Source: Lachnospiraceae bacterium (GTDB taxonomy: Bacteria; Bacillota; Clostridia; Lachnospirales; Lachnospiraceae). From it: a stretch of DNA of 64,000 nt. The position numbers and the translations under genes were made by a program. Location of the stretch: positions 1-64,000 of the forward strand of contig WSLY01000004.1 of assembly GCA_013316825.1 (NCBI GenBank), given 5' to 3'. The notes beneath the pieces were generated by a model, which searched no databases, was not told the origin of the DNA, and saw only the letters and a program-made list of their open reading frames with translations. The first letter of the stretch is position 1. Each line of letters begins with the position of its first letter. Of this stretch, positions 23,215 to 32,679 are shown one piece after another.

Positions 23215-24387
23215 ATGTTAAAAAGATTACAGGAAATCGAGGCAAGAAAGAAGGAACTGCTGACAGAACTTGAAGGTGATGTCACAGAAGAGCGTATGGC
23301 GCAGATTGAGGCAGAACAGTCAGCTTTGGCGCAGGAGGAAAAAACACTGCGTAAAAAACTGGACATACGGGAAAGACTGGGGAACCGTACAGAATCACCG
23401 GAAGCAGGTGACGCGGACAGCGCGGAAACGCGTGCAAGACAGTTTGTGGAAACGAGGAGTACCACCATTTCTTCCGGCATGATTGCCGTGCCGTCAAACA
23501 CGCAGAATGAAGTAAACCCCACATTGGAATCGGGCAGAAGCATACTGGATATGGTGCGCGTGGAGGACTGCCTTGGCATGGGAAGCAATATTGTGCCGTA
23601 TGAAAAACATGGCATGGCAGCAGATACCAGCAAAGAGGGCGAATCAAAGTCAAGTGATTTTGTCACGGACTATGCGGAAATTAAGCCGGTAACAGTAACC
23701 GTTTATACGGAAGTATCCAGAGAAACAAGGAAACTTACGCCCGTGAAATATATGGAGGCGGTGCAGCGTGCAGCTACTGCAGCATTACGGAAAAAAGTAG
23801 CAGCGCTGGTTGTGTCATCTGATGCAGAAGAAAACACAGTATTTTTTGGAATCAACAAGGCAAAGGCATGCAAAGATTCCATAAAGGAAATTGACAGCAT
23901 TGACGCAACAACGCTGCGTGATATCATACTTTCCTTTGGCGGTGATGAGGATGTGGCAGGCGCGGCCGTGTTGCTGCTGACAAAGAAAGACCTGCAGGCT
24001 TTTGGCGCTATAAGGGGCGAAAAAGAAAAGAAACCGGTATATGAAATTATTCCAGACACACAGAATCCGAACAGCGGCGTCATCAAAGATGGGGGTCTGT
24101 CCTGCCGGTATTCTTTAAATTCCAGACTTACTGCGCTGAGTGACGCAACAGCAGAAAGCGATGTCATGTATTATGGCAAGCCGATGGCTTATGAGGTAGA
24201 TATATTTTCGGACTATACAATTACCGTTTCAGAGGAGGCAGCGCTTAAAAACAGAATGATTGCTGTACTTGGAGAGGTTATGGTGGGTGGCAATGTTACA
24301 ACCTATAACGGATTCCTTAAAATCAGAAAAAAAGGAACTGCTCAGGCAGCAGCGCAGCAGGAGTCTCCAAAAACAAATGAGGGTTAA
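23215..24387 (+). CDS. Major capsid protein, HK97 fold
   Basis: 390 residues. The N-terminal ~75 residues form a charged coiled coil (delta domain, RLQEIEARKKELLTELE). The rest matches the HK97-fold pattern: VPSNTQNEV, YAEIKPVTVTVYTEVSRETRKL, and KPMAYEVDIFSDYTITVSEEA near the end. A processing site probably lies near residues 75-95, but the exact bond cannot be read. Excellent site (AGGAGG). Confidence 0.9.
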   Translation: MLKRLQEIEARKKELLTELEGDVTEERMAQIEAEQSALAQEEKTLRKKLDIRERLGNRTESPEAGDADSAETRARQFVETRSTTISSGMIAVPSNTQNEVNPTLESGRSILDMVRVEDCLGMGSNIVPYEKHGMAADTSKEGESKSSDFVTDYAEIKPVTVTVYTEVSRETRKLTPVKYMEAVQRAATAALRKKVAALVVSSDAEENTVFFGINKAKACKDSIKEIDSIDATTLRDIILSFGGDEDVAGAAVLLLTKKDLQAFGAIRGEKEKKPVYEIIPDTQNPNSGVIKDGGLSCRYSLNSRLTALSDATAESDVMYYGKPMAYEVDIFSDYTITVSEEAALKNRMIAVLGEVMVGGNVTTYNGFLKIRKKGTAQAAAQQESPKTNEG

Positions 24388-24390
24388 TTT

Positions 24391-24678
24391 ATGCTGAGGG
24401 ATACGGTAAAAACGGCGCTCAGGCTTGGCGCGGCGGCGGGGGAGGCGCTTTCCCCTGAAATAGACCGGAATATTAAGGCAGCCCGTGCGGAGCTAATCCG
24501 CACGGGTGTGCCAGAACAAGCAGCAGAATCGGGACAGGCACTCATAGAAGATGCAATCGTTACATTCTGCCTTATGAAACTCGGAAACCAGAACCTATAT
24601 GAACGATACAGGGAAGCATGGGAGTATCAGATAGATTGTATCCGCAAGTCAGATATGGGGAGAATCAATGTACAATGA
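24391..24678 (+). CDS. Head-tail connector (gp6-like)
   Basis: 95 residues following the capsid gene by 3 bp. Helical, IEDAIVTFCLMKLG and YERYREAWEYQIDCIRKS are typical of gp6-like adaptor proteins that bind under the portal. Overlaps the next gene by 11 bp. Confidence 0.75.
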   Translation: MLRDTVKTALRLGAAAGEALSPEIDRNIKAARAELIRTGVPEQAAESGQALIEDAIVTFCLMKLGNQNLYERYREAWEYQIDCIRKSDMGRINVQ

Positions 24679-25000
24679 AGTGATATGGTTTAGCACGTAC
24701 AAGCGGACGGATAAAATGGATAACAACGGCGACCCTGTGCTTGAAGAGGAGAAAACTTCCTTGATTTTTGCGCGAATCCGCTCCATCGGGCAGTCGGAAT
24801 TTTATCAGGCGCAGACAAACGGGTTTAAGCCGGAGATTAAATTTATTATACCGGATCATCTGGACTATGGCGGGCAGGAGTACCTGATTCATGGGGGTGT
24901 TCGGTATAAAATACTCAGGACATTCCGCAATGAGCAGAATGAGTTGGAAATAACATGTTACGGAGGTGTAAGAGATGTCAGTGCCGCCATCAGTGACTAA
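24668..25000 (+). CDS. Head closure protein
   Basis: 110 residues, beta-rich, with RSIGQSEFYQAQTNGFKPEIKF and YLIHGGVRYKILRTFR, matching the SPP1 gp16-like head-tail adaptor family. Position between gp6-like and gp10-like genes supports the call. Confidence 0.75.
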   Translation: MYNEVIWFSTYKRTDKMDNNGDPVLEEEKTSLIFARIRSIGQSEFYQAQTNGFKPEIKFIIPDHLDYGGQEYLIHGGVRYKILRTFRNEQNELEITCYGGVRDVSAAISD

Positions 25001-25427
25001 AATCAATAAAGACGGTGTGGAATTTGTTTCCAGTGTGGACAGGGCGAGCTATACCATGAAAGAACTGTGCAGGGCAGCGTTAAGGGACGTGGGAAAGTTT
25101 GTGTGCAAAAAATTCCGGACAGCGTACTATAACGCTTTTAGGAAGCAGAGAGGGAGAGTCGGCAGGTTTACGCAGTACTGGGTAAAACATAAATATGAAG
25201 ACTATCCTAATCTGCAGGTAGGCGTAAGACCAAATGCGTTTTATGGCGGGTTTCAGGAGCTTGGCAGCAGTAAAACGCCACGAATGGGGCTGCTGCAAAA
25301 GGCTGTTTCCGATAACACCACGGAAATCATAAAAATAGAAAGCCAATACCTTTCTGCGCTGGAAGATGAAGCTGAAGCCCTTTCCCTGATAAGCGAAGAG
25401 GATTATGAAGGAGATGGAGGAGAATGA
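24975..25427 (+). CDS. HK97 gp10-like tail component
   Basis: 150 residues, ATG after GGAGGTG, overlapping the previous gene. Contains KELCRAALRDVGKFVCKKFR and a GGFQELGSSKTPRMGLLQKAV block typical of HK97 gp10/neck proteins. The acidic C-terminus (EDEAEALSLISEED) overlaps the next start. Confidence 0.75.
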   Translation: MSVPPSVTKINKDGVEFVSSVDRASYTMKELCRAALRDVGKFVCKKFRTAYYNAFRKQRGRVGRFTQYWVKHKYEDYPNLQVGVRPNAFYGGFQELGSSKTPRMGLLQKAVSDNTTEIIKIESQYLSALEDEAEALSLISEEDYEGDGGE

Positions 25428-25777
25428 GCCAAAGCCTAAAACAAGTGCTTGAAGAGCTGACAGGGGCATATTACGAAGAAGCACCGAAGGACACAGCGTA
25501 TCCATATGCGGTTTTTTCCATGAGGCGCATATCAGAAGCCGATGGCAGACAGTCTTACAGCCTTGAAATCAATGTATGGGACCAGCACGCATATTATTCC
25601 CGTGCGGAAAACATGATGGACGCACTGGAAAAGAAACTGCACCGGACCAATCATTTGACAGGTGAATATCTTATCCGCATATTTAAGGGAGCAAGACAAA
25701 ACGTGCCGGACCCGGACAAGAGTATCAAACGGATAAGGGAACAATTTGAATTATATGTCTATGAAAGAGAGGATTGA
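25424..25777 (+). CDS. Tail terminator/completion protein
   Basis: 117 residues, ATGA overlap with the gp10-like gene. Pattern of YPYAVFSMRRIS, SLEINVWDQ and AENMMDALEKKL is that of tail terminator proteins (gpU-like), and the position just before the major tail gene fits. Confidence 0.7.
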   Translation: MSQSLKQVLEELTGAYYEEAPKDTAYPYAVFSMRRISEADGRQSYSLEINVWDQHAYYSRAENMMDALEKKLHRTNHLTGEYLIRIFKGARQNVPDPDKSIKRIREQFELYVYERED

Positions 25778-25780
25778 CAA

Positions 25781-26443
25781 GTGAAAAAGAAAAAAGTTTT
25801 TTCTGGATTTACCAGAACGACACCAGAGCATCTGCTTTTAGACGCAGGTGCTTTTTTTAAAAACTTTATTTATGAGCCTGGCGGAACGGGGAATGATACC
25901 TATGATTCAGCCGTTTCTGCAGGCAAATTGATTGGAGCCACAAAAGGCGGCGGTGAGTTTTCTGCGGTACCTGCAGTCAGACAGATTGAGGTTGACGGCG
26001 TAAAGGGAAGGGCAAAGGGACTTGAAGTAATTGATTCATGGGACGTTTACCTAAAAGCAACTGTTCTGGAAGCCACATCGGAATCCATCAAAGCGGCCCT
26101 CTGCGCTTCCACGGTGGACACAGAATTGGATGCGGAATACGACATAATTGAGGGAAATTCCTCAATTGATCTGGAAGATTATGTTGATAATGTTACGTGG
26201 ATAGGAAAGCTTAGTGGTTCTGACAGCCCTGTTATCATACAGGTTTACAATGCATTAAATACGGACGGGCTAAAACTGACGGTACAAGATAAAGCGGAGG
26301 CGACTATCCCAATGACTTTTTACGGGCACTATTCACAGGAAGAGCTTGACGCGCCGCCGTTTAAGGTTTTTTATCCCAAAAAGAAGACAGCAGGAATTAT
26401 AGAGAGTGCAACAGAAGGAGGTAAGGTCAATGAGGAAAATTAA
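25781..26443 (+). CDS. Major tail protein
   Basis: 220 residues, GTG start. GVKGRAKGLEVIDSWDVYLKATVLE and the C-terminal TIPMTFYGHYSQEELDAPPFKV are typical of Firmicute siphophage major tail tube proteins; the order tail terminator - tube - chaperone supports it. Its 3' end overlaps the next gene by 14 bp. Confidence 0.8.
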   Translation: MKKKKVFSGFTRTTPEHLLLDAGAFFKNFIYEPGGTGNDTYDSAVSAGKLIGATKGGGEFSAVPAVRQIEVDGVKGRAKGLEVIDSWDVYLKATVLEATSESIKAALCASTVDTELDAEYDIIEGNSSIDLEDYVDNVTWIGKLSGSDSPVIIQVYNALNTDGLKLTVQDKAEATIPMTFYGHYSQEELDAPPFKVFYPKKKTAGIIESATEGGKVNEEN

Positions 26444-26777
26444 CACGGGAGATATATTTAAACTGGCAAGAATTGTAACAGGAACGAATATGACGAAAAT
26501 CATAACAGAGGCATATCAGCAAGGGAAAAAGGAAGGTGCAGATGCAGAGACGATAGGGATAAATACAGCCATGGAACTTATGGTTTCCTGTAGTAGTAAT
26601 CAAACAGAAGGCATGTTTTATTCCCTTTTGGCCGGAATATGTGAAAAAGAACCCTGCGACATTGAGACGCAGCCTTTTGAACAGACGGTAAATGACATAA
26701 AACAGATTGTGAAAGAAAATGACATCATGAATTTTTTTACGCAGGCGTCCAGATTAGCCAAAGCTATCAAAAAATAA
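26430..26777 (+). CDS. Tail assembly chaperone (gpG-like)
   Basis: 115 residues from ATG 26430 (MRKINTGDIFKLARIV) after AGGAGGTAAGG. Helical protein of the tail assembly chaperone class. It ends in an A6 run directly before TAA (ATC AAA AAA TAA). A -1 slip there enters the frame of 26783-27046 and would make a gpGT-like extended protein, as in many tailed phages. Confidence 0.78.
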   Translation: MRKINTGDIFKLARIVTGTNMTKIITEAYQQGKKEGADAETIGINTAMELMVSCSSNQTEGMFYSLLAGICEKEPCDIETQPFEQTVNDIKQIVKENDIMNFFTQASRLAKAIKK

Positions 26778-26782
26778 CAGAT

Positions 26783-27046
26783 TTGGTTTTTAGGCGGTAT
26801 GGAGGAAATGTGAAAGACATTTTTTCCATGCCGTTTTTTGATGGTTATGAATTGATAAGCTACGCGCTGGATGCAGAACTGGAAGAAAAACTCTTCGTGC
26901 GATGGGTGGCCGGATATCAGTTTGCTATGGAGTTTAAGGAATTTAAGAGACAAGCGGGTGGGAACACCGGCATGGTCAATGTGGCAAAAGCAGATAACAG
27001 GACGGCGGGAGAGATTCTTAACACGGTAAAGGAAATAATCGGGTGA
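26783..27046 (+). CDS. Tail assembly chaperone C-terminal part (gpT-like, -1 frameshift)
   Basis: The frame is -1 relative to gpG and is open through the slip site: after the shift it reads ITDLVFRRYGGNVKD..., so a fusion is possible. FFDGYELISYALDAELEEKLFVRWVAGYQ is the pattern of the second chaperone domain in Clostridia phages. A GTG at 26811 with GGAGG upstream could also allow separate translation. Sits directly before the tape measure gene, as expected. Confidence 0.72.
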   Translation: MVFRRYGGNVKDIFSMPFFDGYELISYALDAELEEKLFVRWVAGYQFAMEFKEFKRQAGGNTGMVNVAKADNRTAGEILNTVKEIIG

Positions 27047-27050
27047 GATT

Positions 27051-28877
27051 ATGGAAATTTTTAAGTTGTTTGGCTCCATTTTTGTAAAAACAGATGACGC
27101 GGATAAAAGCATACAGAAAACTGAGAAAAGTGCGGAGAGTTTAGCTGCAAAGTTCGGAAATGGGATAAAGACAGCGGCAAAGTGGGGCGCTGCGATTGCG
27201 ACGGGAGCAACCGTAGCAGGAACGGCAATATTCGGTCTTGCAACCAGTGCAGCAGGGACAGCAGATGAAATAGATAAAATGTCCCAGAAAATAGGGATAT
27301 CAACAGAGGCATATCAGGAATGGTCTTATGTCATGGGACAGAATGGCATGGACGTAGACAAATTAGCCACAGGCATGAAAACATTGGTGTCCCAGATGGA
27401 CAAGGCCGCGAATGGAACGGCTTCTGCGCAAGAAAATTTTGATAAATTAGGAGTATCCATTTATAACGCAGATGGAAGCCTGAAAGATCAAGAGACTTTG
27501 CTGAATGAAGTCATGCATGCATTGGCAGACATGGAAAATGGTACTGAAAAAGCACAAATAGCAACTGAGCTTTTTGGAAAAGCCGGAATTGAAATGATGC
27601 CGATGCTGAATCAGGGCGCGGATGCAATGGACGAACTGACGCAGCGTGCACATGATTTAGGGCTTGTGATGTCAGAAGATGCAGTAAGTGCTGGCGTAAA
27701 ATTAGGTGACACCATAGACGACATTAAAAAATCATTTTCCATGATAGGCACTAATCTTGGTAGCGCGGTTATACCAATTATACAGCAGTTTGCAGATATC
27801 ATCATAGATAATATGCCAATGATACAGCAGACAATAGGTACGCTGGCTCCAATATTGGCAAATGTCGCGGGGAGTATACTTCCGGTAATCGCGCAATTGG
27901 CGCAGACTTTACTTCCTGTCATCGTCGAGCTGATTAACCAATTATTACCGGTATTTGCACAGATAACCGAGGCGATACTCCCTGTGTTTACGGAATTATT
28001 AGGCATGTTGCTTCCGCCGCTGATACAGATAACACAGTCCCTTATGCCGCTGCTTGTAACAGTCCTTAACGCAGTTGCGCCGCTGCTTGGCCTGCTGATG
28101 GAACTGCTTGCCCCCATTATACAGCTTTTTGTTGATTTATTAGTCCCGATTGTGGACATCATTTCGCGGGCGCTGCAGCCACTCATAGAAATCATATCCG
28201 TGCTGATAAGCGCCGGACTGCAGCCGCTGGTAGATGCCGTGAAAGTAGTCGGAGAAGTGTTCAGCGCTGTCCTGTCGGGGATATTTGAGTTTGCAGGTCC
28301 CATCATAGACAATATCATAGGCGTCTTTCAGGGCATTACCACATTCCTGAAGGGTGTTTTTTCAGGCGATTTTAAGATGGCTTTTCAGGGGATAGTGGAC
28401 ACGGTTTCCAATATATTCGGCGGCATTATAAACATAGTTAAAATGCCAATCAACGCCATTATTGACCTGATAAACGGTTTTATCGCAGGACTTAATAAGA
28501 TTAAGATACCGGACTGGGTACCAGGTGTAGGCGGCATGGGTATTAATATCAAGCCGATTCCCAGACTATACACAGGCGGACTTGTCGGCGCGGGACAGTT
28601 GATATCCACAAATGAGCATGAGCCGGAAATTATTGGTAATTATGGAAATAAAACGCTTGTCATGAATAATGCGCAGATTATCGATACCATGGTCGGGGCA
28701 ATTTCTGCTACCATGGAGTCTTTCATTGAAAGAATCACGTCTCTTATGGGAAATAATGCGGCGGCAGCAGGCGACATTATTATCCCTATTTATTTAGGCA
28801 ATGAAATACTTGAGGATATCATCGTGGATGCAAAGGAACGGATTGTGAGAAGGTCAGGAGGACGCGCAAATGCATAA
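27051..28877 (+). CDS. Tail tape measure protein
   Basis: 608 residues. N-terminal IFKLFGSIFVKTDDADKSI and a Gly/Ala-rich hydrophobic segment (~40-65), then SQKIGISTEAYQEWSYVMG; a long hydrophobic repeat region (~250-390, repeated PVIVELINQLLPVF / PLIQITQSLMPL type units); C-terminal AIIDLINGFIAGLNKIKIPDWVPG. Length determines tail length; 608 residues imply a rather short tail (~90 nm using the usual ~1.5 angstrom per residue; inference). Confidence 0.88.
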   Translation: MEIFKLFGSIFVKTDDADKSIQKTEKSAESLAAKFGNGIKTAAKWGAAIATGATVAGTAIFGLATSAAGTADEIDKMSQKIGISTEAYQEWSYVMGQNGMDVDKLATGMKTLVSQMDKAANGTASAQENFDKLGVSIYNADGSLKDQETLLNEVMHALADMENGTEKAQIATELFGKAGIEMMPMLNQGADAMDELTQRAHDLGLVMSEDAVSAGVKLGDTIDDIKKSFSMIGTNLGSAVIPIIQQFADIIIDNMPMIQQTIGTLAPILANVAGSILPVIAQLAQTLLPVIVELINQLLPVFAQITEAILPVFTELLGMLLPPLIQITQSLMPLLVTVLNAVAPLLGLLMELLAPIIQLFVDLLVPIVDIISRALQPLIEIISVLISAGLQPLVDAVKVVGEVFSAVLSGIFEFAGPIIDNIIGVFQGITTFLKGVFSGDFKMAFQGIVDTVSNIFGGIINIVKMPINAIIDLINGFIAGLNKIKIPDWVPGVGGMGINIKPIPRLYTGGLVGAGQLISTNEHEPEIIGNYGNKTLVMNNAQIIDTMVGAISATMESFIERITSLMGNNAAAAGDIIIPIYLGNEILEDIIVDAKERIVRRSGGRANA

Positions 28878-29217
28878 CCTGCTTGTTATTAACGGGACTG
28901 AGTTTCCCACGCCGGAAGGGAGCTTTGATGTAAAATACAAGGACACAACCAATGAATATAACGGAGAAAACGGAAAAAAGACAATAGAAATCATTAGAAG
29001 GGACGTATGTAGCATATCAGTCACTTACAATGGACTGGAAGAGGACAGGGCAAACACACTACATAATGCCCTGTCCACAGTCAATGAAGTCACGTTTCGT
29101 AAAAAAGGTATCATGGTAACAGTGGAAATGAAACTGTCTGATGTGAGCGTTCCAAAGAAGTATTATAAAAACGGGCTGTCTGTGTGGGGCATGTCTTTTA
29201 GTCTGGAAGAATTGTAG
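28870..29217 (+). CDS. Small tail/baseplate protein
   Basis: 115 residues, ATG after AGGAGG and overlapping the tape measure gene. NGTEFPTPEGSFDVKYKDTTNEYNGENGKKTIEIIRRDVCSI is cut here for brevity to its key blocks TEFPTPEGSFDV and KKTIEIIRRD; it recalls small tail tube-like proteins of Clostridia phages. Probably part of the tail tip. Confidence 0.6.
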   Translation: MHNLLVINGTEFPTPEGSFDVKYKDTTNEYNGENGKKTIEIIRRDVCSISVTYNGLEEDRANTLHNALSTVNEVTFRKKGIMVTVEMKLSDVSVPKKYYKNGLSVWGMSFSLEEL

Positions 29218-29225
29218 GAGGTAAT

Positions 29226-31022
29226 ATGCAGGCACAGTCAAACGCGTACAGGGAAGCACTGTATGAATCCTATGTTGTACAGAGCACCATTACAGGAAAC
29301 ATAACAGCGCCAACGGGTGAAATATATGACTTAACTGATAATGATATTATTCCTGGCTCCCTGAACAAAAATAATAAATGCGTCAACGGCAGCAGTTTTG
29401 AGCTGGGTTCCGTGTTTCAGGGGGAGCTTAACGTGACGCTGCGGAAAACACTGGATAGGTACCGGATTAACGGCGGCAGCATTACCTTCACGGAACGCAG
29501 ATATCTAAAGGACGGGACGGAAGAGGACGTAAAAATCGGTAAATTTTATATTGCATCTGCTGACAGAAAAGGAAAACTGACAACGATAAAAGCAGTCGAC
29601 CGGATGGATTTACTGGAAATAGATGTATCGGATAACATGGTCGGTACGCCCTATGAACTGCTTTTAATGCTTTCCGAAAAGTGCGGCGTGGAGCTGGCAC
29701 AGACAGAAGAGGAGATTATGAAACTGCCGAACGGGGCTGAAATGTTTTCTGTTTATGTGGACACAACGGGTACATACCGTGATATGGCTGCCTATCTTGG
29801 CATGGTGACAGGCACCTTTGTCACGATAAACGTGGACGATAAGCTGGAACTTAGGCAATATGCCATCGCGGACTGTCTGGAAGTACCCTCCGGAAAAAGA
29901 AGCAGCGGAAGCACGGTAATAGCGGATTATGTGACCTATTACAGAGGTGTCACGGCGAGGTTTATTGCAGAAAACAATTATGCCGCGTATACCTATGAGG
30001 ATAACACCATCACAGGCGGTTTAATGCTTGATTTGGGCGATATCCCGATAGTGAGAGGGCTGCCACAGAGGAAACATGCCATACTGGAATCTTTGTTTTC
30101 CGTGATAAGGCAGATAGTATATATCCCTGCCGAGTTTACGCTGGTGACAAGTGACGCAGCGCTGGAACTGGGTGACAGGATTGGAATAGACGGGGAAAAT
30201 GCAAGCACATATGTCACAAGCTATAGCTGGATATACCATGGGTCAGAAAAAATAAAAGGTGTCGGTGATAACCCGAGACTTAAGGCGGCAGGTGATAAAA
30301 ACACAAAACGTCTGGCAAACATGGAAGAGGAGATAAAGGCAAAAGACATTGTTGTCCATTCCTATACCAATGCCTCCGCCCTCACCATAGGAGCGGAAGA
30401 GCAGACCATCATCACCTTTAACTTTGCCACCATAGCAGACACGCACCCTGTATTCCTTGCCACCGTGCCCCTTTCCATGGACAGGGACGGGAACCTGGTG
30501 CTGCGGTATTACCTTGACGGCGTTTTTGGGGACGTGCTCAGGAAGTACCTGCAGCGGGGAGAGCATTTTGTGACCCTGGGCAGCCATTTTACCGTGGAAA
30601 AAGACAAAAGGGTCATGCTGCAGGTCACGGCCGCCACGGAATACCATGACAGCGACACAAGGCGGCAGGCAGCCGCCCTGAAGGCGCTGGAAAACTTTGC
30701 GGGGACAGGGGAATATGTCCCCGTTTCCGCCGATAAAAGCATTCCGGCAGCAGGGATTGCCCGCGGGACCATACGGGCGGTGCTCTATGCCCAGGGCATG
30801 GCGGGCGCGGCGTCATGGGACGGCACCATAACGGTGTCGGAAGCCATTGCAGAAATGGGGCTTCCCATGCTTCCCCCGGCAGGCACGGCGGCAGTGCCCA
30901 GCGTGGCGCATGTGCCGCTGAAACGGCAGGGCATAAGCGCGCCCGTGCCGGAAATGGGGCTTAAGGGGCTTTCCCTGCCTGGCATATCCGCAGGGGTATC
31001 CTGCACCACGGAAACCGGATAA
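29226..31022 (+). CDS. Tail-tip/baseplate protein
   Basis: 598 residues following GTAGGAGG. N-terminal ~380 residues (SNAYREALYESYVVQSTITG, SVFQGELNVTLRKTLDRY, TTIKAVDRMDLLEID) resemble the baseplate hub/tail-associated domain. From about residue 375 (genome ~30345) base composition becomes more GC-rich and the sequence has another character, ending in Pro/Gly-rich repeats (GLPMLPPAG, MGLKGLSLPGIS). It may be a mosaic of hub and fibre-attachment parts. Confidence 0.65.
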   Translation: MQAQSNAYREALYESYVVQSTITGNITAPTGEIYDLTDNDIIPGSLNKNNKCVNGSSFELGSVFQGELNVTLRKTLDRYRINGGSITFTERRYLKDGTEEDVKIGKFYIASADRKGKLTTIKAVDRMDLLEIDVSDNMVGTPYELLLMLSEKCGVELAQTEEEIMKLPNGAEMFSVYVDTTGTYRDMAAYLGMVTGTFVTINVDDKLELRQYAIADCLEVPSGKRSSGSTVIADYVTYYRGVTARFIAENNYAAYTYEDNTITGGLMLDLGDIPIVRGLPQRKHAILESLFSVIRQIVYIPAEFTLVTSDAALELGDRIGIDGENASTYVTSYSWIYHGSEKIKGVGDNPRLKAAGDKNTKRLANMEEEIKAKDIVVHSYTNASALTIGAEEQTIITFNFATIADTHPVFLATVPLSMDRDGNLVLRYYLDGVFGDVLRKYLQRGEHFVTLGSHFTVEKDKRVMLQVTAATEYHDSDTRRQAAALKALENFAGTGEYVPVSADKSIPAAGIARGTIRAVLYAQGMAGAASWDGTITVSEAIAEMGLPMLPPAGTAAVPSVAHVPLKRQGISAPVPEMGLKGLSLPGISAGVSCTTETG

Positions 31023-31068
31023 AAACATGGTAAAAACCGGATAAAAAAGAAAAAAGGAGGACAAGACA

Positions 31069-32601
31069 TTGCTGAAAGGAAGCGCGGAAATAGAACTGCG
31101 TGACGAAAGGACGGGGGAAACAACATATGTGAAGCATGAGAACATGCTCACGGACGGGCTGTCCATTGCACTCACGCCCCAGACAGGGCGGTACACCTAC
31201 CCCACAGGGTACCAGGGCGGGAGCGGCGCGCCGGAGACGGACGAACAGAAGATGAATCACAACCGCTCCGTCATGGACCACCTGCTTGGCGGGGTGTTCC
31301 TGTTCGGGGAAACCCTGCAGGAAAGCGCGGGGAACCTGGAAATGCCGCTGGGAGCCCTTATCGGGAAGGGAGCGCACAATGCATACTCCGGCGTGGACAC
31401 GAAACGGGGGAGCTACAACGGGAAGGAGAGCGGGCTGCAGCCGGACGGCTCCTACCGGCACGTGTGGGACTTTGCCACATCACAGGCAAACGGCACCATA
31501 CGCGCCCTTGCCCTTACCACCCACGCAGGGGGAATCGAGGGGGACGGCACGCGGGAATGGAACTCGGCGCAGACGGCGGAAAGCGCGCCCCTCTACCACA
31601 TGCTGAACGCAGGGAGCAGCAGTTACGGCGCATACCTGAAATATCCGGCCGGCATGTCGGGGAGCTGTTTCCTTTTTGCGTCCTTCCAGAAAAACCGCAT
31701 ATACGCCGTAAAGGACCGTTACGAGATTACCTACAACACCAGCGGGGACAATCCTGACAGGTATTTCCAGAACAGCAGGAAGCTCCATGTCATGGAGTAC
31801 GGCTTTCCGCTGTCTGGGATATCCCCCTTTTATGACGGCTACAACCTTTACAGGGTGCAGGAGCATGAAATTGAAGTGCCGGAGGAATACGTTTCCCACT
31901 TTACGTCCGTACAGGGAAACCTGTACACCTGCGTGGGCGGCAGCCATGTATACCTGTACAGGAACGGAATGAGCTACCGGAAAGGGGAGGAGATAAAAAT
32001 ACTGAGGCTTGCAAAAGACACCCTGGAGGCAGACGTGGTTTCCTTCCCGAACGTGACCGGCACAAGCCTGACTTTTTCAGGCGGCATGAACTATATTCCG
32101 GCAAACCTGTGGCTGACGGACACCCATGCCTACATAACGGCAGTGGAAACGGAGGACAATGTTTACCACAGCTATGTGTACAGGATAAGCCTTTCGGACG
32201 GCACGGACGCGGCGAGGGCGGAGCTCAGGGACAGGGACGGTAACAGCATAAACGGTACTTTCGTGTTCTGCGGCTGCAGGGGCAGGCACATCATCATGGG
32301 GCTGCGGTACAGCAACAGCTACAGCAGTTCTTCCTATTACCCCATGCTCCTTGACCCTTCAACGCTTGAAGCGGTGTACCTTAATGCAGCTATCATAAAT
32401 TCAAGCACCAATGCTGTATTCCATTATGAAAAGCTTACGGAAGGGCTGTACCTCAGCGTGAGCTCGCAGACAGGCGGGAATTTTAACTTTATCCCTGCCC
32501 TTGACCCCTGCATGCTGATGACGGTCAACAACCTGTCCGCACCGGTGGAAAAGACTGCGGCGCAGAGCATGAAGGTGACATACACCATAACGGAAACATA
32601 A
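31069..32601 (+). CDS. Tail fibre/appendage protein
   Basis: 510 residues with TTG start after AAAGGAGG. Opens with LKGSAEIELRDERTGETTYVKHENMLTDGL cut to its sense: a beta-rich N-terminal segment common to Clostridia phage tail appendages. The body is Gly/Tyr/Ser-rich and beta-propeller-like in feel (repeated YxxxxY strands such as GNLYTCVGGSHVYLYR), suitable for receptor contact. Position between tail tip and holin supports a host-recognition role. No enzyme motif seen. Confidence 0.6.
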   Translation: MLKGSAEIELRDERTGETTYVKHENMLTDGLSIALTPQTGRYTYPTGYQGGSGAPETDEQKMNHNRSVMDHLLGGVFLFGETLQESAGNLEMPLGALIGKGAHNAYSGVDTKRGSYNGKESGLQPDGSYRHVWDFATSQANGTIRALALTTHAGGIEGDGTREWNSAQTAESAPLYHMLNAGSSSYGAYLKYPAGMSGSCFLFASFQKNRIYAVKDRYEITYNTSGDNPDRYFQNSRKLHVMEYGFPLSGISPFYDGYNLYRVQEHEIEVPEEYVSHFTSVQGNLYTCVGGSHVYLYRNGMSYRKGEEIKILRLAKDTLEADVVSFPNVTGTSLTFSGGMNYIPANLWLTDTHAYITAVETEDNVYHSYVYRISLSDGTDAARAELRDRDGNSINGTFVFCGCRGRHIIMGLRYSNSYSSSSYYPMLLDPSTLEAVYLNAAIINSSTNAVFHYEKLTEGLYLSVSSQTGGNFNFIPALDPCMLMTVNNLSAPVEKTAAQSMKVTYTITET

Positions 32602-32609
32602 GGCAGTAA

Positions 32610-32647
32610 GGGAGCCGCAGGCATGGACGCCGCGCGGCTCCCTTTTT
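32610..32647 (+). terminator. Terminator between tail and lysis genes
   Basis: GGGAGCCGC (32610-32618)/GCGGCTCCC (32634-32642) followed by TTTTT. The lysis genes may then depend on read-through or a separate promoter. Confidence 0.85.
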
Positions 32648-32679
32648 GTAGACAAAACAAAGAAAGAGAGGACAACAGA

